The translations under genes were made by a program, and so were the position numbers. 10,982 bases of DNA, taken from positions 1-10,982 of the forward strand of contig JAFXJE010000009.1 in NCBI GenBank assembly GCA_017532485.1, in the 5' to 3' direction. Each line of letters starts with the position of its first letter. The first letter of the stretch is position 1. Under the pieces are notes generated by a model. It did no database searches. It had not been told where the DNA came from and saw only the letters and a program-made list of their open reading frames with translations. This document shows, in pieces, positions 1 to 7,190 of this stretch. The DNA is from Peptococcaceae bacterium. GTDB lineage: Bacteria > Bacillota > Peptococcia > Peptococcales > Peptococcaceae.

Positions 1-761
1 CGTGGCGAACTAACCATCAACTGCAGTAAATGGTCACTTACTTCTGTAGGTTCAAGTGAGCTTAATCTAATTCTGGCAATATTAGTTTCCTGTAAAATTC
101 TCTCACATAAATCAGCCAGAGTATATCGACCATGCTCTTTACCATAAGCACCTAAATGAATTCCCGTTAAAATCAATTCTTGGAAGCCAGCCTGTTCTAA
201 ACGCTTCGCTTCTGCAAGACAATTTTCCATTTCCCTGCTGCGTAAAGGACCTCTGGCATAAGGAATAATGCAATAAGTGCAAAATTGTTCACAGCCATCC
301 TGTACTTTCAAATAAGCTCTAGTATGATGAATTTCGCGTGGAATATCTATTTCTTCAAATTCAAACAAATCCTCTTTCGGCAAAACTGTTTGCTGTCGTT
401 TATGTTCACGCTGAAAATCACGTACCCTATCAATAATTTCATGGCGTTTATTTGTCCCTAAGATAATATCTACATCTTCGATTTTAGCAATATCCTCTGG
501 CGATACTTGAGCATAACAACCAGTAACTACAACAATCGCATTTGGTTGGATATGTTTTGCTCGTCTAATCATTTGACGTGATTTTTGGTCACTAATATGG
601 GTAACGGTACAAGTATTAATAACATAAACATCTGCCGGCTGCTCAAACTTTGTGACCTGAAAGCCCGCTTGTAAAAACATAGCCTCCATCAATTCTGTCT
701 CATTTTGATTGACCTTGCAGCCTAAAGTACAAAACGCTACTCGTTCCTGTTGTTTTTCCAT
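1..761 (-). CDS. mtaB: tRNA t6A37 methylthiotransferase MtaB, 3' end cut by window edge
   Basis: A radical SAM methylthiotransferase of the MiaB/MtaB/RimO family, which would convert t6A to ms2t6A at position 37 of ANN-decoding tRNAs in the cytoplasm. The visible part is the first 253 codons of a protein normally about 430-450 residues long. The N-terminal UPF0004 domain shows the three conserved cysteines, C15 in CTLGCKVNQN, C51 in INTCTVT and C82 in VTGCYAQ, which bind one Fe-S cluster. The radical SAM motif CxxxCxxC is CEQFCTYC (C157, C161, C164), followed by IIPYARGP and later LTGIHLGAYG and SSLEPTE. The FCTLGCKVNQNE opening and the LTGIHLG motif favour MtaB over MiaB or RimO. The ATG at 761-759 is preceded by a good AGGTGG ribosome binding site. 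The rest of the radical SAM barrel and the TRAM domain lie beyond the left edge. It has its own promoters and follows the amidase terminator, so it is probably a separate unit. Confidence 0.92.
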   Translation of the reverse strand, partial: MEKQQERVAFCTLGCKVNQNETELMEAMFLQAGFQVTKFEQPADVYVINTCTVTHISDQKSRQMIRRAKHIQPNAIVVVTGCYAQVSPEDIAKIEDVDIILGTNKRHEIIDRVRDFQREHKRQQTVLPKEDLFEFEEIDIPREIHHTRAYLKVQDGCEQFCTYCIIPYARGPLRSREMENCLAEAKRLEQAGFQELILTGIHLGAYGKEHGRYTLADLCERILQETNIARIRLSSLEPTEVSDHLLQLMVSSP

Positions 762-792
762 CAAATCGCCACCTCTTTTTCTTCTGCCCTTT

Positions 793-821
793 ATCATACC
801 TTGTCTGTACGCAGATTGCAA
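793..821 (-). promoter_or_regulatory. sigma-A-type promoter of mtaB (proximal)
   Basis: On the minus strand TTGCAA (821-816) and TATGAT (798-793) are separated by exactly 17 bp, a good housekeeping promoter. Transcription would start near 786, about 25 nt before the mtaB ATG. The upstream edge of its -35 touches the -10 of a second promoter. Confidence 0.6.
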
Positions 822-849
822 TTATAAATCTTCCCGTAAATTATGGCAA
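821..849 (-). promoter_or_regulatory. sigma-A-type promoter of mtaB (distal)
   Basis: On the minus strand TTGCCA (849-844) and a perfect TATAAT (826-821) are separated by 17 bp. It lies just downstream of the amidase terminator and in tandem with the proximal mtaB promoter, which suggests two start points for mtaB. Confidence 0.55.
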
Positions 850-860
850 GTTCTAAATGA

Positions 861-891
861 AAAAGGCTGGAACTATAATATTCCAACCTTT
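861..891 (-). terminator. Rho-independent terminator of the amidase gene
   Basis: Read on the minus strand, arms 891-881 and 872-862 form an 11-bp stem with an 8-nt loop and a run of U residues at its 3' side. The only non-Watson-Crick position is a G-U pair in the minus-strand RNA (an A-C mismatch in plus-strand RNA). That assigns the terminator to minus-strand transcription. It begins about 10 nt past the amidase stop codon and separates the germination cluster from mtaB. Confidence 0.75.
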
Positions 892-901
892 CTGATGTTT
901 A

Positions 902-2599
902 TTAAGGATACATAGTAAAATAATTTAAAATTCCGGCATAAATGCCGTCTGCTAATTTTTGACGGTATTCTTCAGTAGCCAACAAAGCTTCATCTTCGGG
1001 ATTACTTAAGAAACCACATTCTACTAAAATAGACGGATGATTATTTTCGCGTAGAACTACATAATTATTTGTCGCTACAGTAGCTTTGCGTAAAGTTGTA
1101 GCTGCAATGCCTTCTTGTACTGCTGTTGCCAATTCCTTGCGAATATATTTCTGGGCTTTCAAACTTAAATAATCATCACCAGCGTAGTAAAATACTTTCG
1201 CACCATAAGGGACAGTATTAGGCTTAATAGAGTCAGCATGAATACTGATAAACAAATCAGGCTCAACAGCATTGGCAAAAGCAGGACGGCTGTACAATTC
1301 TACAGCAGTTGCTTTGTCGCTTCTAGTCATAAGGACATTAGCTCCATTCGCCTCCAACAAGGCTTTCAATTTCAAAGAAACACCTAAACCAACTTCCTCG
1401 TCCGTAACACCTATAAAACTGCCGATAGCACCAACATCAGCACCACCATGACCAGGGTCCAACATAATAACTTTACCGTTAAGACCGTAGGCCCCCTCTT
1501 CCTGTCGGGCATAAATATTAACTGTTAAACGGCCGGCATCCTCCAATAAATTGCAATAAGAACCGGATTTTAAGTTTAAAACTAAACGTACTTCATTATT
1601 CCCATTATTAATCACTTGCATTGATTGCAAAGGACCTACAGAAAATGTCGAATCACTTAATGTATTACCTATAGTTGTATTGCTCAAGGTAATATCCAAA
1701 AGATTAGCCGTAGAGCTGTTAATTCGCACATTATTATTTTGACCATGACTTAAAATCAATTGTGTTTTATCAGCCATTGGTATGACTGAATTCATCCCTA
1801 CAGCAGTAACTGGTCCTTGCGTTACAATCTCCCAATCCACCAGCCAAGAAGCTACCCACGCTTCCTTACCATCAGCAGTTCTTACATTAAACCAATCGTT
1901 TTTGGCTCCTAAATAAGTTAGATAAGTGCCCGCATGTGCCATTTGACCAACTTTTTCATAACTTGTTCCTGGGCCTTGACGTAAGTTAACCAAATCCGTA
2001 TTAGTCTTCAAATACTTTGTTACTGTCGGAGCAGTTGAAATTGTTGGTGCCTGCGTAACTACAGGTGTAGGGACTGGCGTAACAACTAAACCGTTTTCAC
2101 TATCAAAATTATACTGCCAACCAAATTCAGTATGTGCAAAACGCCAAGTCAAAGGGAAATAAGTAACATCTCGAAAAATTAACAATGGATATTCTTCACT
2201 TTTATTATCAATTTCTACTCCATTTACCTGAATTGCAAATTCGGGCAAGGTAGCTTGATAAGTTGAATTATTAACTTCTTCTTGAAAATACGGTACATAT
2301 TCACCTTGTAAGGTTGACTGGTCTGCCACAAAGTCAGCTTTTTTGATAATCAACCCCGTTTCTTCCTGCCAAGCAGAAACCAATCCTAACAATCGGGCAT
2401 CATAATAAGTCATTGCTACATAAGTGATGTCCTTATAAACTAAACAAGGATATTCATTTTGCCCTTGCTCCATCAAAACACCGTTTAAAGTAACAGGAAA
2501 AGTCGGTAAACTCACCTCAACTTCCGTTGCAGCTGCTGGAGTTACCCATACTCCCAGCGCCAAAACAACAGAAGTAATTATATTAATTATTTTTTTCAT
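902..2599 (-). CDS. Secreted N-acetylmuramoyl-L-alanine amidase (Amidase_3) with stalk repeats, SH3 and AMIN domains
   Basis: A zinc amidase that would cleave the bond between N-acetylmuramic acid and L-alanine in peptidoglycan outside the cytoplasmic membrane. The 565 residues begin with a signal peptide (about 1-25, ending PAAATE). Two related modules follow, about 33-88 and 120-174, each with a NGV...EYPxLxxxDxTY pattern typical of copper-amine-oxidase-N/stalk repeats. After a Pro/Thr linker (about 174-195) come a bacterial SH3 domain (about 198-256, NLRQGPGTSYEKVG and EAWVASWLVDW), an AMIN domain (about 279-363) and the catalytic Amidase_3 domain (about 376-561). Expected active-site residues are H384 in DPGHGG, H454 in SIHAD and catalytic E527 in LVECGFLSNPED. 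The usual zinc-ligand Glu position falls at D400-E401. The ATG has a GAGGAAA ribosome binding site that is one arm of a 16-bp inverted repeat. Lying downstream of the germinant receptor and GerMN genes, it may act in spore cortex or wall remodelling, but a vegetative role is equally possible. Confidence 0.92.
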   Translation of the reverse strand: MKKIINIITSVVLALGVWVTPAAATEVEVSLPTFPVTLNGVLMEQGQNEYPCLVYKDITYVAMTYYDARLLGLVSAWQEETGLIIKKADFVADQSTLQGEYVPYFQEEVNNSTYQATLPEFAIQVNGVEIDNKSEEYPLLIFRDVTYFPLTWRFAHTEFGWQYNFDSENGLVVTPVPTPVVTQAPTISTAPTVTKYLKTNTDLVNLRQGPGTSYEKVGQMAHAGTYLTYLGAKNDWFNVRTADGKEAWVASWLVDWEIVTQGPVTAVGMNSVIPMADKTQLILSHGQNNNVRINSSTANLLDITLSNTTIGNTLSDSTFSVGPLQSMQVINNGNNEVRLVLNLKSGSYCNLLEDAGRLTVNIYARQEEGAYGLNGKVIMLDPGHGGADVGAIGSFIGVTDEEVGLGVSLKLKALLEANGANVLMTRSDKATAVELYSRPAFANAVEPDLFISIHADSIKPNTVPYGAKVFYYAGDDYLSLKAQKYIRKELATAVQEGIAATTLRKATVATNNYVVLRENNHPSILVECGFLSNPEDEALLATEEYRQKLADGIYAGILNYFTMYP

Positions 2600-2601
2600 C
2601 T

Positions 2602-2700
2602 TATTTCCTCTTTTCTCTTACGCCCTTTATGCCAAAAATTTAATTTTTTGTCATTATATCGCATTATACCGTAAAAACAAATTTGAGAAAAGAGGAAATA
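2602..2700 (-). repeat. Perfect 16-bp inverted repeat masking the amidase ribosome binding site
   Basis: Bases 2602-2617 and 2685-2700 are exact reverse complements over 16 bp, 67 bp apart. On the minus strand the downstream arm GAGAAAAGAGGAAATA is the Shine-Dalgarno region of the amidase and the upstream arm is its complement. The promoter elements at 2653-2680 lie between the arms. An mRNA arriving from the upstream genes would contain both arms and could hide the ribosome binding site; an mRNA begun at the internal promoter would contain only the downstream arm. The repeat is seen directly; the regulatory role is inferred. Confidence 0.6.
2653..2680 (-). promoter_or_regulatory. Candidate internal promoter of the amidase
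   Basis: On the minus strand TTGTTT (2680-2675) and TATAAT (2658-2653) are separated by 16 bp. A second TATAAT lies 10 bp upstream (2668-2663) without a clear -35. A start near 2646 would give a leader of about 46 nt that lacks the upstream arm of the inverted repeat. Confidence 0.5.
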
Positions 2701-2739
2701 TTCGACAATTCTCCTCATTCTTCGGTATTACTCAACCAT

Positions 2740-3351
2740 TTACAAGGGTTGACCCTCTACCCGAAATTCTACTTTTTCAATGCTCGGAAATTGGCAAAGC
2801 GTTTTTCTGATACTTTCAAGCACAATTTTTTCATCAATTTCGCTATTTTCCAAGCTGCTAATCAATTCTCGGCTAAAATCAACAATACATAATTTTTTCT
2901 CCGCTTTAATGTTTATATCCAATAATTCCGTACCTTCTGGAATTGCTGCGTTTAAGCCGCTATCTTTCTCTGGTCCTGCTAATAAAGTTTCTATTGTTGC
3001 TCTGGCCAAGCCCTCTACCTTCGGAATACTTTTTTTAGTTTCTACTAAATTTTGACCACTGGCATCAGTAAAATAAAGACTAACTTCTACTGCTGCTTCA
3101 TTAGCTTGTGGGATACCGCTAGTTTGCACTGGCTCATAAGTCTCTTCGATTGTCAAATCGTCTAAATCAGGTATTTGTGGTTCAGGTATTTCCTCTGTTT
3201 TAGTTAAAATTTCTTCTTGCTTTGGTACAGGCGCCGCCACTTCCTGCTGTAAATCATTTTTCAGTTGAGCCAATGTTTCTCCTGCCCGACTGCAGCCCAC
3301 TGCCAAAACCAAACTGCTGATAAGTAAACCGACCAGCAAAACTCTTCTCAT
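2740..3351 (-). CDS. GerMN-domain lipoprotein (sporulation/germination)
   Basis: A 203-residue predicted lipoprotein. Residues 1-20 form a signal peptide ending in the lipobox LAVGC, so C20 would be lipidated and the rest would sit outside the membrane. Residues about 21-85 are an acidic, Pro/Glu-rich linker. Residues about 86-200 are one GerMN domain, recognisable by EVSLYFTDASGQ, ARATIETLLAGP, IPEGTELLDI, IVDFSREL and the closing VEKVEF-like strand (here IEKVEFRVEG). Bacillus subtilis GerM carries two such domains and helps assemble the SpoIIQ-SpoIIIAH channel across the septum. This protein is shorter with a single domain, so I do not assign the symbol gerM. It starts at ATG after a strong GGGGAGGA site, 57 nt after the receptor C-subunit stop, and has no terminator after it, consistent with co-transcription from the receptor genes and readthrough into the amidase gene. 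Confidence 0.85.
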   Translation of the reverse strand: MRRVLLVGLLISSLVLAVGCSRAGETLAQLKNDLQQEVAAPVPKQEEILTKTEEIPEPQIPDLDDLTIEETYEPVQTSGIPQANEAAVEVSLYFTDASGQNLVETKKSIPKVEGLARATIETLLAGPEKDSGLNAAIPEGTELLDINIKAEKKLCIVDFSRELISSLENSEIDEKIVLESIRKTLCQFPSIEKVEFRVEGQPL

Positions 3352-3408
3352 TTTCTTCCTCCCCTTTCCTTTTTCTTCATTTATATAAGTTCAGGGGCAA
3401 AATATGTC

Positions 3409-4554
3409 CTATTTTTGATTAATTAATAAGGACTTTATTTCTGTTTTAACCTCAACTTCCAACTCGATATCTTTAAAATCCTTTTGCCAATCATATTGTG
3501 CAGCAACAGATTGATGAAAAGCAGCAAGCCATTGCCCAAGATTAAAAGCATCACAATTTAAGCTTTGTGCTTTATCTAAGCCTTCCTTTACAATAGCTTC
3601 TATTTCCTGTTCGGCTCGCTGACGCACTTGTTCAAGACTTTGCTCCAACTCCTTTTCATCAGCTACATTATGCACACCACGATTATCTACCATATCCAGT
3701 TCTGCTTCTATCTCTAAGCCGATAACTAAAGGCTGCTGCTGTTTTACAACTAAATGACAACGGCTTTTTTCCACTTCCAAAACTACCATATCTCCTGCTT
3801 TCCAAACATCCTGCAGCACTAATGGTTTTTGTTTTATCTCACCACAAACCCAATAATAACTTTCCGTCCATGCTTGGTCCACCCAATCTACCAACTGATT
3901 ATTTTTAACTAAAGCACCTCCGTCCAAAGTCAATTTTTCCTTGGCTTCTAAAATAACGGCAGGAATAAAGACTGCTCCAGTAGTTGAATGAGCAGCCAAT
4001 AAACAATCATTAACCAAAGTCACAGAATTTTTAATTTTTCGTTCTTGGTCTTTAATCAAGTTTGTTAAATAAAAAATATCAATTTTCCCCAATTCAGGTT
4101 TAGCAGCAATAATTTCCCCTGCCTCCCCCTTAATCGCCAATACATAATTACTGCGTCTCAGATAATGACTTCTTGTCAAATAACGATAGCCACCCATTAA
4201 ATCGTCAGCTAAGACACCCTCCCCTAGAAGAATTAAATTCATTTGTTCTAAATAAATTCTTCGTGGTGTGCTTAAATCAGCTTGGTCTAAAGCGGCAGCC
4301 ACAGACTCCCCTTGACCTGAAATTATCCATAAATCTTCGCCTGTAATGCCTTTTTCGCCTGCTTTGGGGGTAATTAGCTGTAAAGTCACTTTATATTCAT
4401 TTTCATGTTTATCTACTGCCAAAGTCTGTACGATTGCCATCTGATTAAATTCTTTTTTATCCCAACAACCTGTTAAAACAAACATAACTAAACTAAGCAA
4501 GCATAAACTAAAGATTTGACGCCTTCCTATCCCTTTGTGCAAAAAAGAAAGCAA
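3409..4554 (-). CDS. gerAC: Ger(x)C-family spore germination lipoprotein (germinant receptor C subunit), TTG start
   Basis: The C subunit of a GerA-type germinant receptor, a lipoprotein on the outer face of the spore inner membrane. The 381 residues are close to the usual family length. The signal peptide (about 10-30) ends in LTGC, giving the lipidated C30, followed by the hallmark WDKKEFNQMAIVQTLAVD. Typical family stretches follow, such as LQLITPK and RRIYLEQMNLILLGE, with a lysine- and glutamate-rich C-terminal domain ending in LLINQK. The start is a TTG at 4554-4552, supported by AGGAGG at 4568-4563 with 8-nt spacing; no ATG lies in frame before the signal peptide. The start lies 47 bp inside the B-subunit gene, so translational coupling is likely. 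Which of the paralogous receptors (gerA, gerB or gerK) it matches cannot be told; the symbol shows only the position in the receptor. Confidence 0.9.
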   Translation of the reverse strand: MLSFLHKGIGRRQIFSLCLLSLVMFVLTGCWDKKEFNQMAIVQTLAVDKHENEYKVTLQLITPKAGEKGITGEDLWIISGQGESVAAALDQADLSTPRRIYLEQMNLILLGEGVLADDLMGGYRYLTRSHYLRRSNYVLAIKGEAGEIIAAKPELGKIDIFYLTNLIKDQERKIKNSVTLVNDCLLAAHSTTGAVFIPAVILEAKEKLTLDGGALVKNNQLVDWVDQAWTESYYWVCGEIKQKPLVLQDVWKAGDMVVLEVEKSRCHLVVKQQQPLVIGLEIEAELDMVDNRGVHNVADEKELEQSLEQVRQRAEQEIEAIVKEGLDKAQSLNCDAFNLGQWLAAFHQSVAAQYDWQKDFKDIELEVEVKTEIKSLLINQK

Positions 4555-5590
4555 GCAGCAGCCCTCCTATCATCAACCAAAAGAATATTTGATTAAAATA
4601 ACCCAACAGCAAAATTATTTTTTCCATGTTTCCTAAATAATTGCAGCAAAGCCAAAAGAAAAATATTAAAAGCCAGTGCATTTTTACCGTCAAAGGTCGC
4701 TGGATTATTTGGGCTAAACTGTGATTGGTGCAGTAAATTAAAATACTGCTCGCCGCAAAAATAACCGTCATCCATAAAATTACATAAATTGCCTCCACTC
4801 TTTCCAGATAAGGTCCCAACTGAATTATTTTGGCTTGTTCTAAATGCATCCAAAACATAGTTTGTGAAAAATCCTGCCCAAAAACCCCCATTGCTAAAAA
4901 TGTCATTACCGACAAAAAGACAGCAGATAAAACAAGTGCACTCGCTGCCCAAGATAAATTTTTCTTTTCCTGTTTAACCCGAGGCAAAATAAACAGCAAG
5001 CATAAAACTATAGCATAAGCATTGCTTACTTGCAGCCAAGTATCGACAAAGGCAGCACCATTTTCCAAAACTAAAGGTAAGGCTTGGATAATTTCAAATA
5101 AAGGTAAATTACCTAAAATCAACATCAACATCAAAAATAACAGACTAATTAAAGCAAAAAAACTAAAGCGTGTAATATCTACAAGACCTAAAGCTGCCAA
5201 ACGCCCAATTAAAAAAAGTAACACGCCACTGATAAGCCAACGAGGTGTATCAACTAAGAGTCGGCTGCTCATCATTTCGGTAAAAAAAGCTAGGCAAAGA
5301 ATTAAAAATATTGCCAAGTATGACCAAATTGCCAAGGCAGTCACCTGAGCCAAAGGTTTAGGCATAATTTGCCCTAAATATTGAAATATAGGCTGACCAT
5401 TTGCTTTCTGGCTCAACCTATACGCCAAAATTAAAATAAGCAGTCCTGTTCCTGCTCCTAACAGCATGCTTAATATACCCATGCTGCCATTTTCTTTGGT
5501 GGCAAAAGACGGGAGCACCCAAAAATAGCCACCATGGCATAATAAAGCGATTAAGGTAAACAAATCATTCTGGGATAATTTTTGTTCCAT
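4508..5590 (-). CDS. gerAB: GerAB/ArcD/ProY-family germination permease (germinant receptor B subunit)
   Basis: The membrane subunit of a GerA-type germinant receptor, belonging to the amino acid-polyamine-organocation (APC) superfamily and thought to bind the germinant in the spore inner membrane. The 360-residue protein shows about ten hydrophobic segments, near residues 10-30, 37-58, 82-105, 117-135, 142-162, 185-203, 213-237, 266-287, 305-320 and 330-350. Family features include LPSFA early in the protein, GQPIFQYLGQIMPKP after the second helix, and ERVEAIYVILWM before the eighth. The length is normal for the family (about 360-370). The ATG follows a GGGAGGT site with 6-nt spacing and overlaps the A-subunit gene by 26 bp. 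The C-subunit ribosome binding site lies inside its 3' end. The germinant ligand cannot be read from the sequence. Confidence 0.9.
   Translation of the reverse strand: MEQKLSQNDLFTLIALLCHGGYFWVLPSFATKENGSMGILSMLLGAGTGLLILILAYRLSQKANGQPIFQYLGQIMPKPLAQVTALAIWSYLAIFLILCLAFFTEMMSSRLLVDTPRWLISGVLLFLIGRLAALGLVDITRFSFFALISLLFLMLMLILGNLPLFEIIQALPLVLENGAAFVDTWLQVSNAYAIVLCLLFILPRVKQEKKNLSWAASALVLSAVFLSVMTFLAMGVFGQDFSQTMFWMHLEQAKIIQLGPYLERVEAIYVILWMTVIFAASSILIYCTNHSLAQIIQRPLTVKMHWLLIFFFWLCCNYLGNMEKIILLLGYFNQIFFWLMIGGLLLAFFFAQRDRKASNL
4563..4568 (-). promoter_or_regulatory. Ribosome binding site deciding the TTG start of the C subunit
   Basis: AGGAGG on the minus strand lies 8 nt before the TTG at 4554-4552, inside the last codons of the B-subunit gene. 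It is the main reason for accepting a non-ATG start. Confidence 0.75.
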
Positions 5591-7118
5591 CTAAAGACCT
5601 CCCTACGCTATATTGTGGCGACTGTTGAAATAAAACTTTTTGTCGAACATCTTTCCGCGAACGCCGAATAAACATATCTTTAGCACCTGAAACTGATAAT
5701 GGTGCTAAAGGTGCCAAATAGGGATAGCCAAAAGATTTCAACTTAATTAAATGGATAAGAATAGCTATCACTCCCAGCATAACACCATACAAACCCAGAA
5801 TAGCTGCTAATATCATCAAGGGAAAGCGTAAAAGACGAACAGGATACGAGGCTTCGATAGACGGTAAAGTAAAAGAACCAATAGCTGTCAAAGATACAAC
5901 AACAATCATCTGAGGAGCTACTAAATTGGCACTGACTGCAGCTTCCCCGATGACCAAAGCACCAACTATCCCGATAGTATTACCGATAGCACTTGGCATT
6001 CGCAGGCTGGCTTCTCTTAATAGTTCAAACGCTAATGCCATCAGCAGTGCTTCGACAAAAGCCGGAAATGGTACGCCTTCCCTAGCTGCCGCAATGCTCA
6101 GCAATAAATTTAAAGGCAGCATTTCCGGATGATACGAAGTAATCGCTACATAGAGAGATGGAAATAACAAAGCCACTGCTATCCCTATGTAACGAATAAA
6201 ACGCATAAAAGTACCTGCCTTGGCTCGATTATAATAATCATCAGGTGATTGCAGCAGCTGAACCAGCAAGGCAGGAATTATTAACACATTAGGAGAACCA
6301 TCGACTAAAATAGCAATTCGACCTTCGGTCATGGCTTGACAAACTCTATCTGGTCTTTCACTATATTGGATTTGAGGAAAAACAGATTGAGGATTATCCT
6401 CTATCATCTGTTCTATACCACTGCTCTCCATAATTCCTTTTACACCCTGTAAGCTTTCAAGTCGCTTTTTCGCTTCTGCTACAATAGAGGGATTGGCCAC
6501 ATCCTCAAGATATGCAAGAACTACTTTAGTTTGCGTGTTCACGCCCAAGGTCAGCGATTCCATTTTTAGGTTATAACTTTTCACGCGTTTACGAATTAAA
6601 GCCGTATTTACCCGAAGAGTTTCATTAAAAGCTTCTTCTGGTCCACGCAAAACTTTTTCATTGCCGGCTTTATCTACACTTCTCTGCGGAAAACCTTTAC
6701 TATTGAGAACAAAAGCTTCTTCGCAGCCGTCTAATAAGAGTAAAGTATCGCCTACATAAAGAGCAGCCAAGGCTTCTGCCCAAGTATCTACTCTTTCAAT
6801 TTCACCTACAGTCAAGGCATGCTGTTCTAAAAAATCAGTTAGGCGATTTTTTTCCGTTTGCTCCGACTTAGCCATTCTAGTTTCTAAAATTAAAGACCGT
6901 AATATTTCATCATTGACTGTTTCTGTTTTGACCATCCCGTCAAAATAAAATATCGCCGCCTTCGAGCTGCCAATTTGAAATTCACGACAGACAAAGTCGC
7001 TGCAGCGTTCAAATAATTTTTGTAAATGTGCTATATCCTGTGTAAGCACACCACTTATCTCAGCATTTTTTTCCGAGGAAGTTACTGCTTTCAAATCAGC
7101 TTTGCGAACTTTTTGCAA
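5565..7118 (-). CDS. gerAA: GerA-family spore germination protein (germinant receptor A subunit), TTG start
   Basis: The A subunit of the germinant receptor, with a large N-terminal soluble domain followed by a C-terminal membrane domain. From the TTG start the protein has 517 residues, as usual for the family. The soluble part (about 1-280) shows the GerA signatures DTLLLLDGCEEAFVLNSKGF and RGPEEAFNETLRVNTALIRKR (the second split here at residues 158 to 178). The membrane region (about 300-460) contains FPSLYVAI, EGVPFPAFVEALLMALAFEL and NTIGIVGALVIGEAAV, and the tail has the typical SFGYPYLAPLAPLS. I chose the TTG at 7118-7116 because AGGAGG lies 8 nt upstream (7132-7127). The ATG at 7175 would add 19 residues that include this ribosome binding site, and it has no good site of its own. 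It is the first gene of the minus-strand cluster, diverging from the PBP gene. Confidence 0.92.
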   Translation of the reverse strand: MQKVRKADLKAVTSSEKNAEISGVLTQDIAHLQKLFERCSDFVCREFQIGSSKAAIFYFDGMVKTETVNDEILRSLILETRMAKSEQTEKNRLTDFLEQHALTVGEIERVDTWAEALAALYVGDTLLLLDGCEEAFVLNSKGFPQRSVDKAGNEKVLRGPEEAFNETLRVNTALIRKRVKSYNLKMESLTLGVNTQTKVVLAYLEDVANPSIVAEAKKRLESLQGVKGIMESSGIEQMIEDNPQSVFPQIQYSERPDRVCQAMTEGRIAILVDGSPNVLIIPALLVQLLQSPDDYYNRAKAGTFMRFIRYIGIAVALLFPSLYVAITSYHPEMLPLNLLLSIAAAREGVPFPAFVEALLMALAFELLREASLRMPSAIGNTIGIVGALVIGEAAVSANLVAPQMIVVVSLTAIGSFTLPSIEASYPVRLLRFPLMILAAILGLYGVMLGVIAILIHLIKLKSFGYPYLAPLAPLSVSGAKDMFIRRSRKDVRQKVLFQQSPQYSVGRSLDGTKIIPE

Positions 7119-7126
7119 GGTTATCG

Positions 7127-7132
7127 CCTCCT
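7127..7132 (-). promoter_or_regulatory. Ribosome binding site deciding the TTG start of the A subunit
   Basis: AGGAGG preceded by an A run on the minus strand, 8 nt from the TTG at 7118-7116. Its strength argues that the upstream ATG at 7175 is not the true start. Confidence 0.75.
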
Positions 7133-7139
7133 TTTTTGT

Positions 7140-7168
7140 TAGGATAGCCAAAATAAGGGTATATATAC
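7140..7168 (-). promoter_or_regulatory. Possible forespore-sigma promoter of the germinant receptor genes
   Basis: On the minus strand GTATA (7168-7164) is followed after 17 bp by TATCCTA (7146-7140), which resembles the sigma-G -10 pattern CATNNTA with one mismatch and a near-match to the -35. No convincing sigma-A promoter serves this gene. Receptor operons in Bacillus are known sigma-G targets. The match is weak, and the leader before the ribosome binding site would be very short. Confidence 0.25.
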
Positions 7169-7190
7169 ATTGCAAATTCTTTCATTTATT

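Noticed and set aside
709..915. Plus-strand ORF of 68 codons spanning the mtaB start and the intergenic region
   Set aside because: It overlaps the mtaB N-terminus, its promoters and the amidase terminator, with no ribosome binding site or recognisable product.
2732..2752. Hairpin TCAACC/GGTTGA at the end of the GerMN gene, considered as a terminator
   Set aside because: The stem has only 6 bp, overlaps the stop codon and has no U run after it on the minus strand.
2683..2892. Plus-strand ORF of 69 codons preceded by a purine-rich stretch
   Set aside because: It lies almost wholly over the 3' end of the GerMN gene in antisense, has no family features, and its upstream purine tract is one arm of the inverted repeat.
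4593..4952. Minus-strand ORF of 119 codons inside the B-subunit gene
   Set aside because: It is an out-of-frame shadow of a well-supported membrane protein gene on the same strand, with no plausible start signal or motif.
5022..5348. Plus-strand ORF of 108 codons, basic composition
   Set aside because: It is antisense to the B-subunit permease; the Lys/Ser-rich composition follows from the hydrophobic codons on the other strand.
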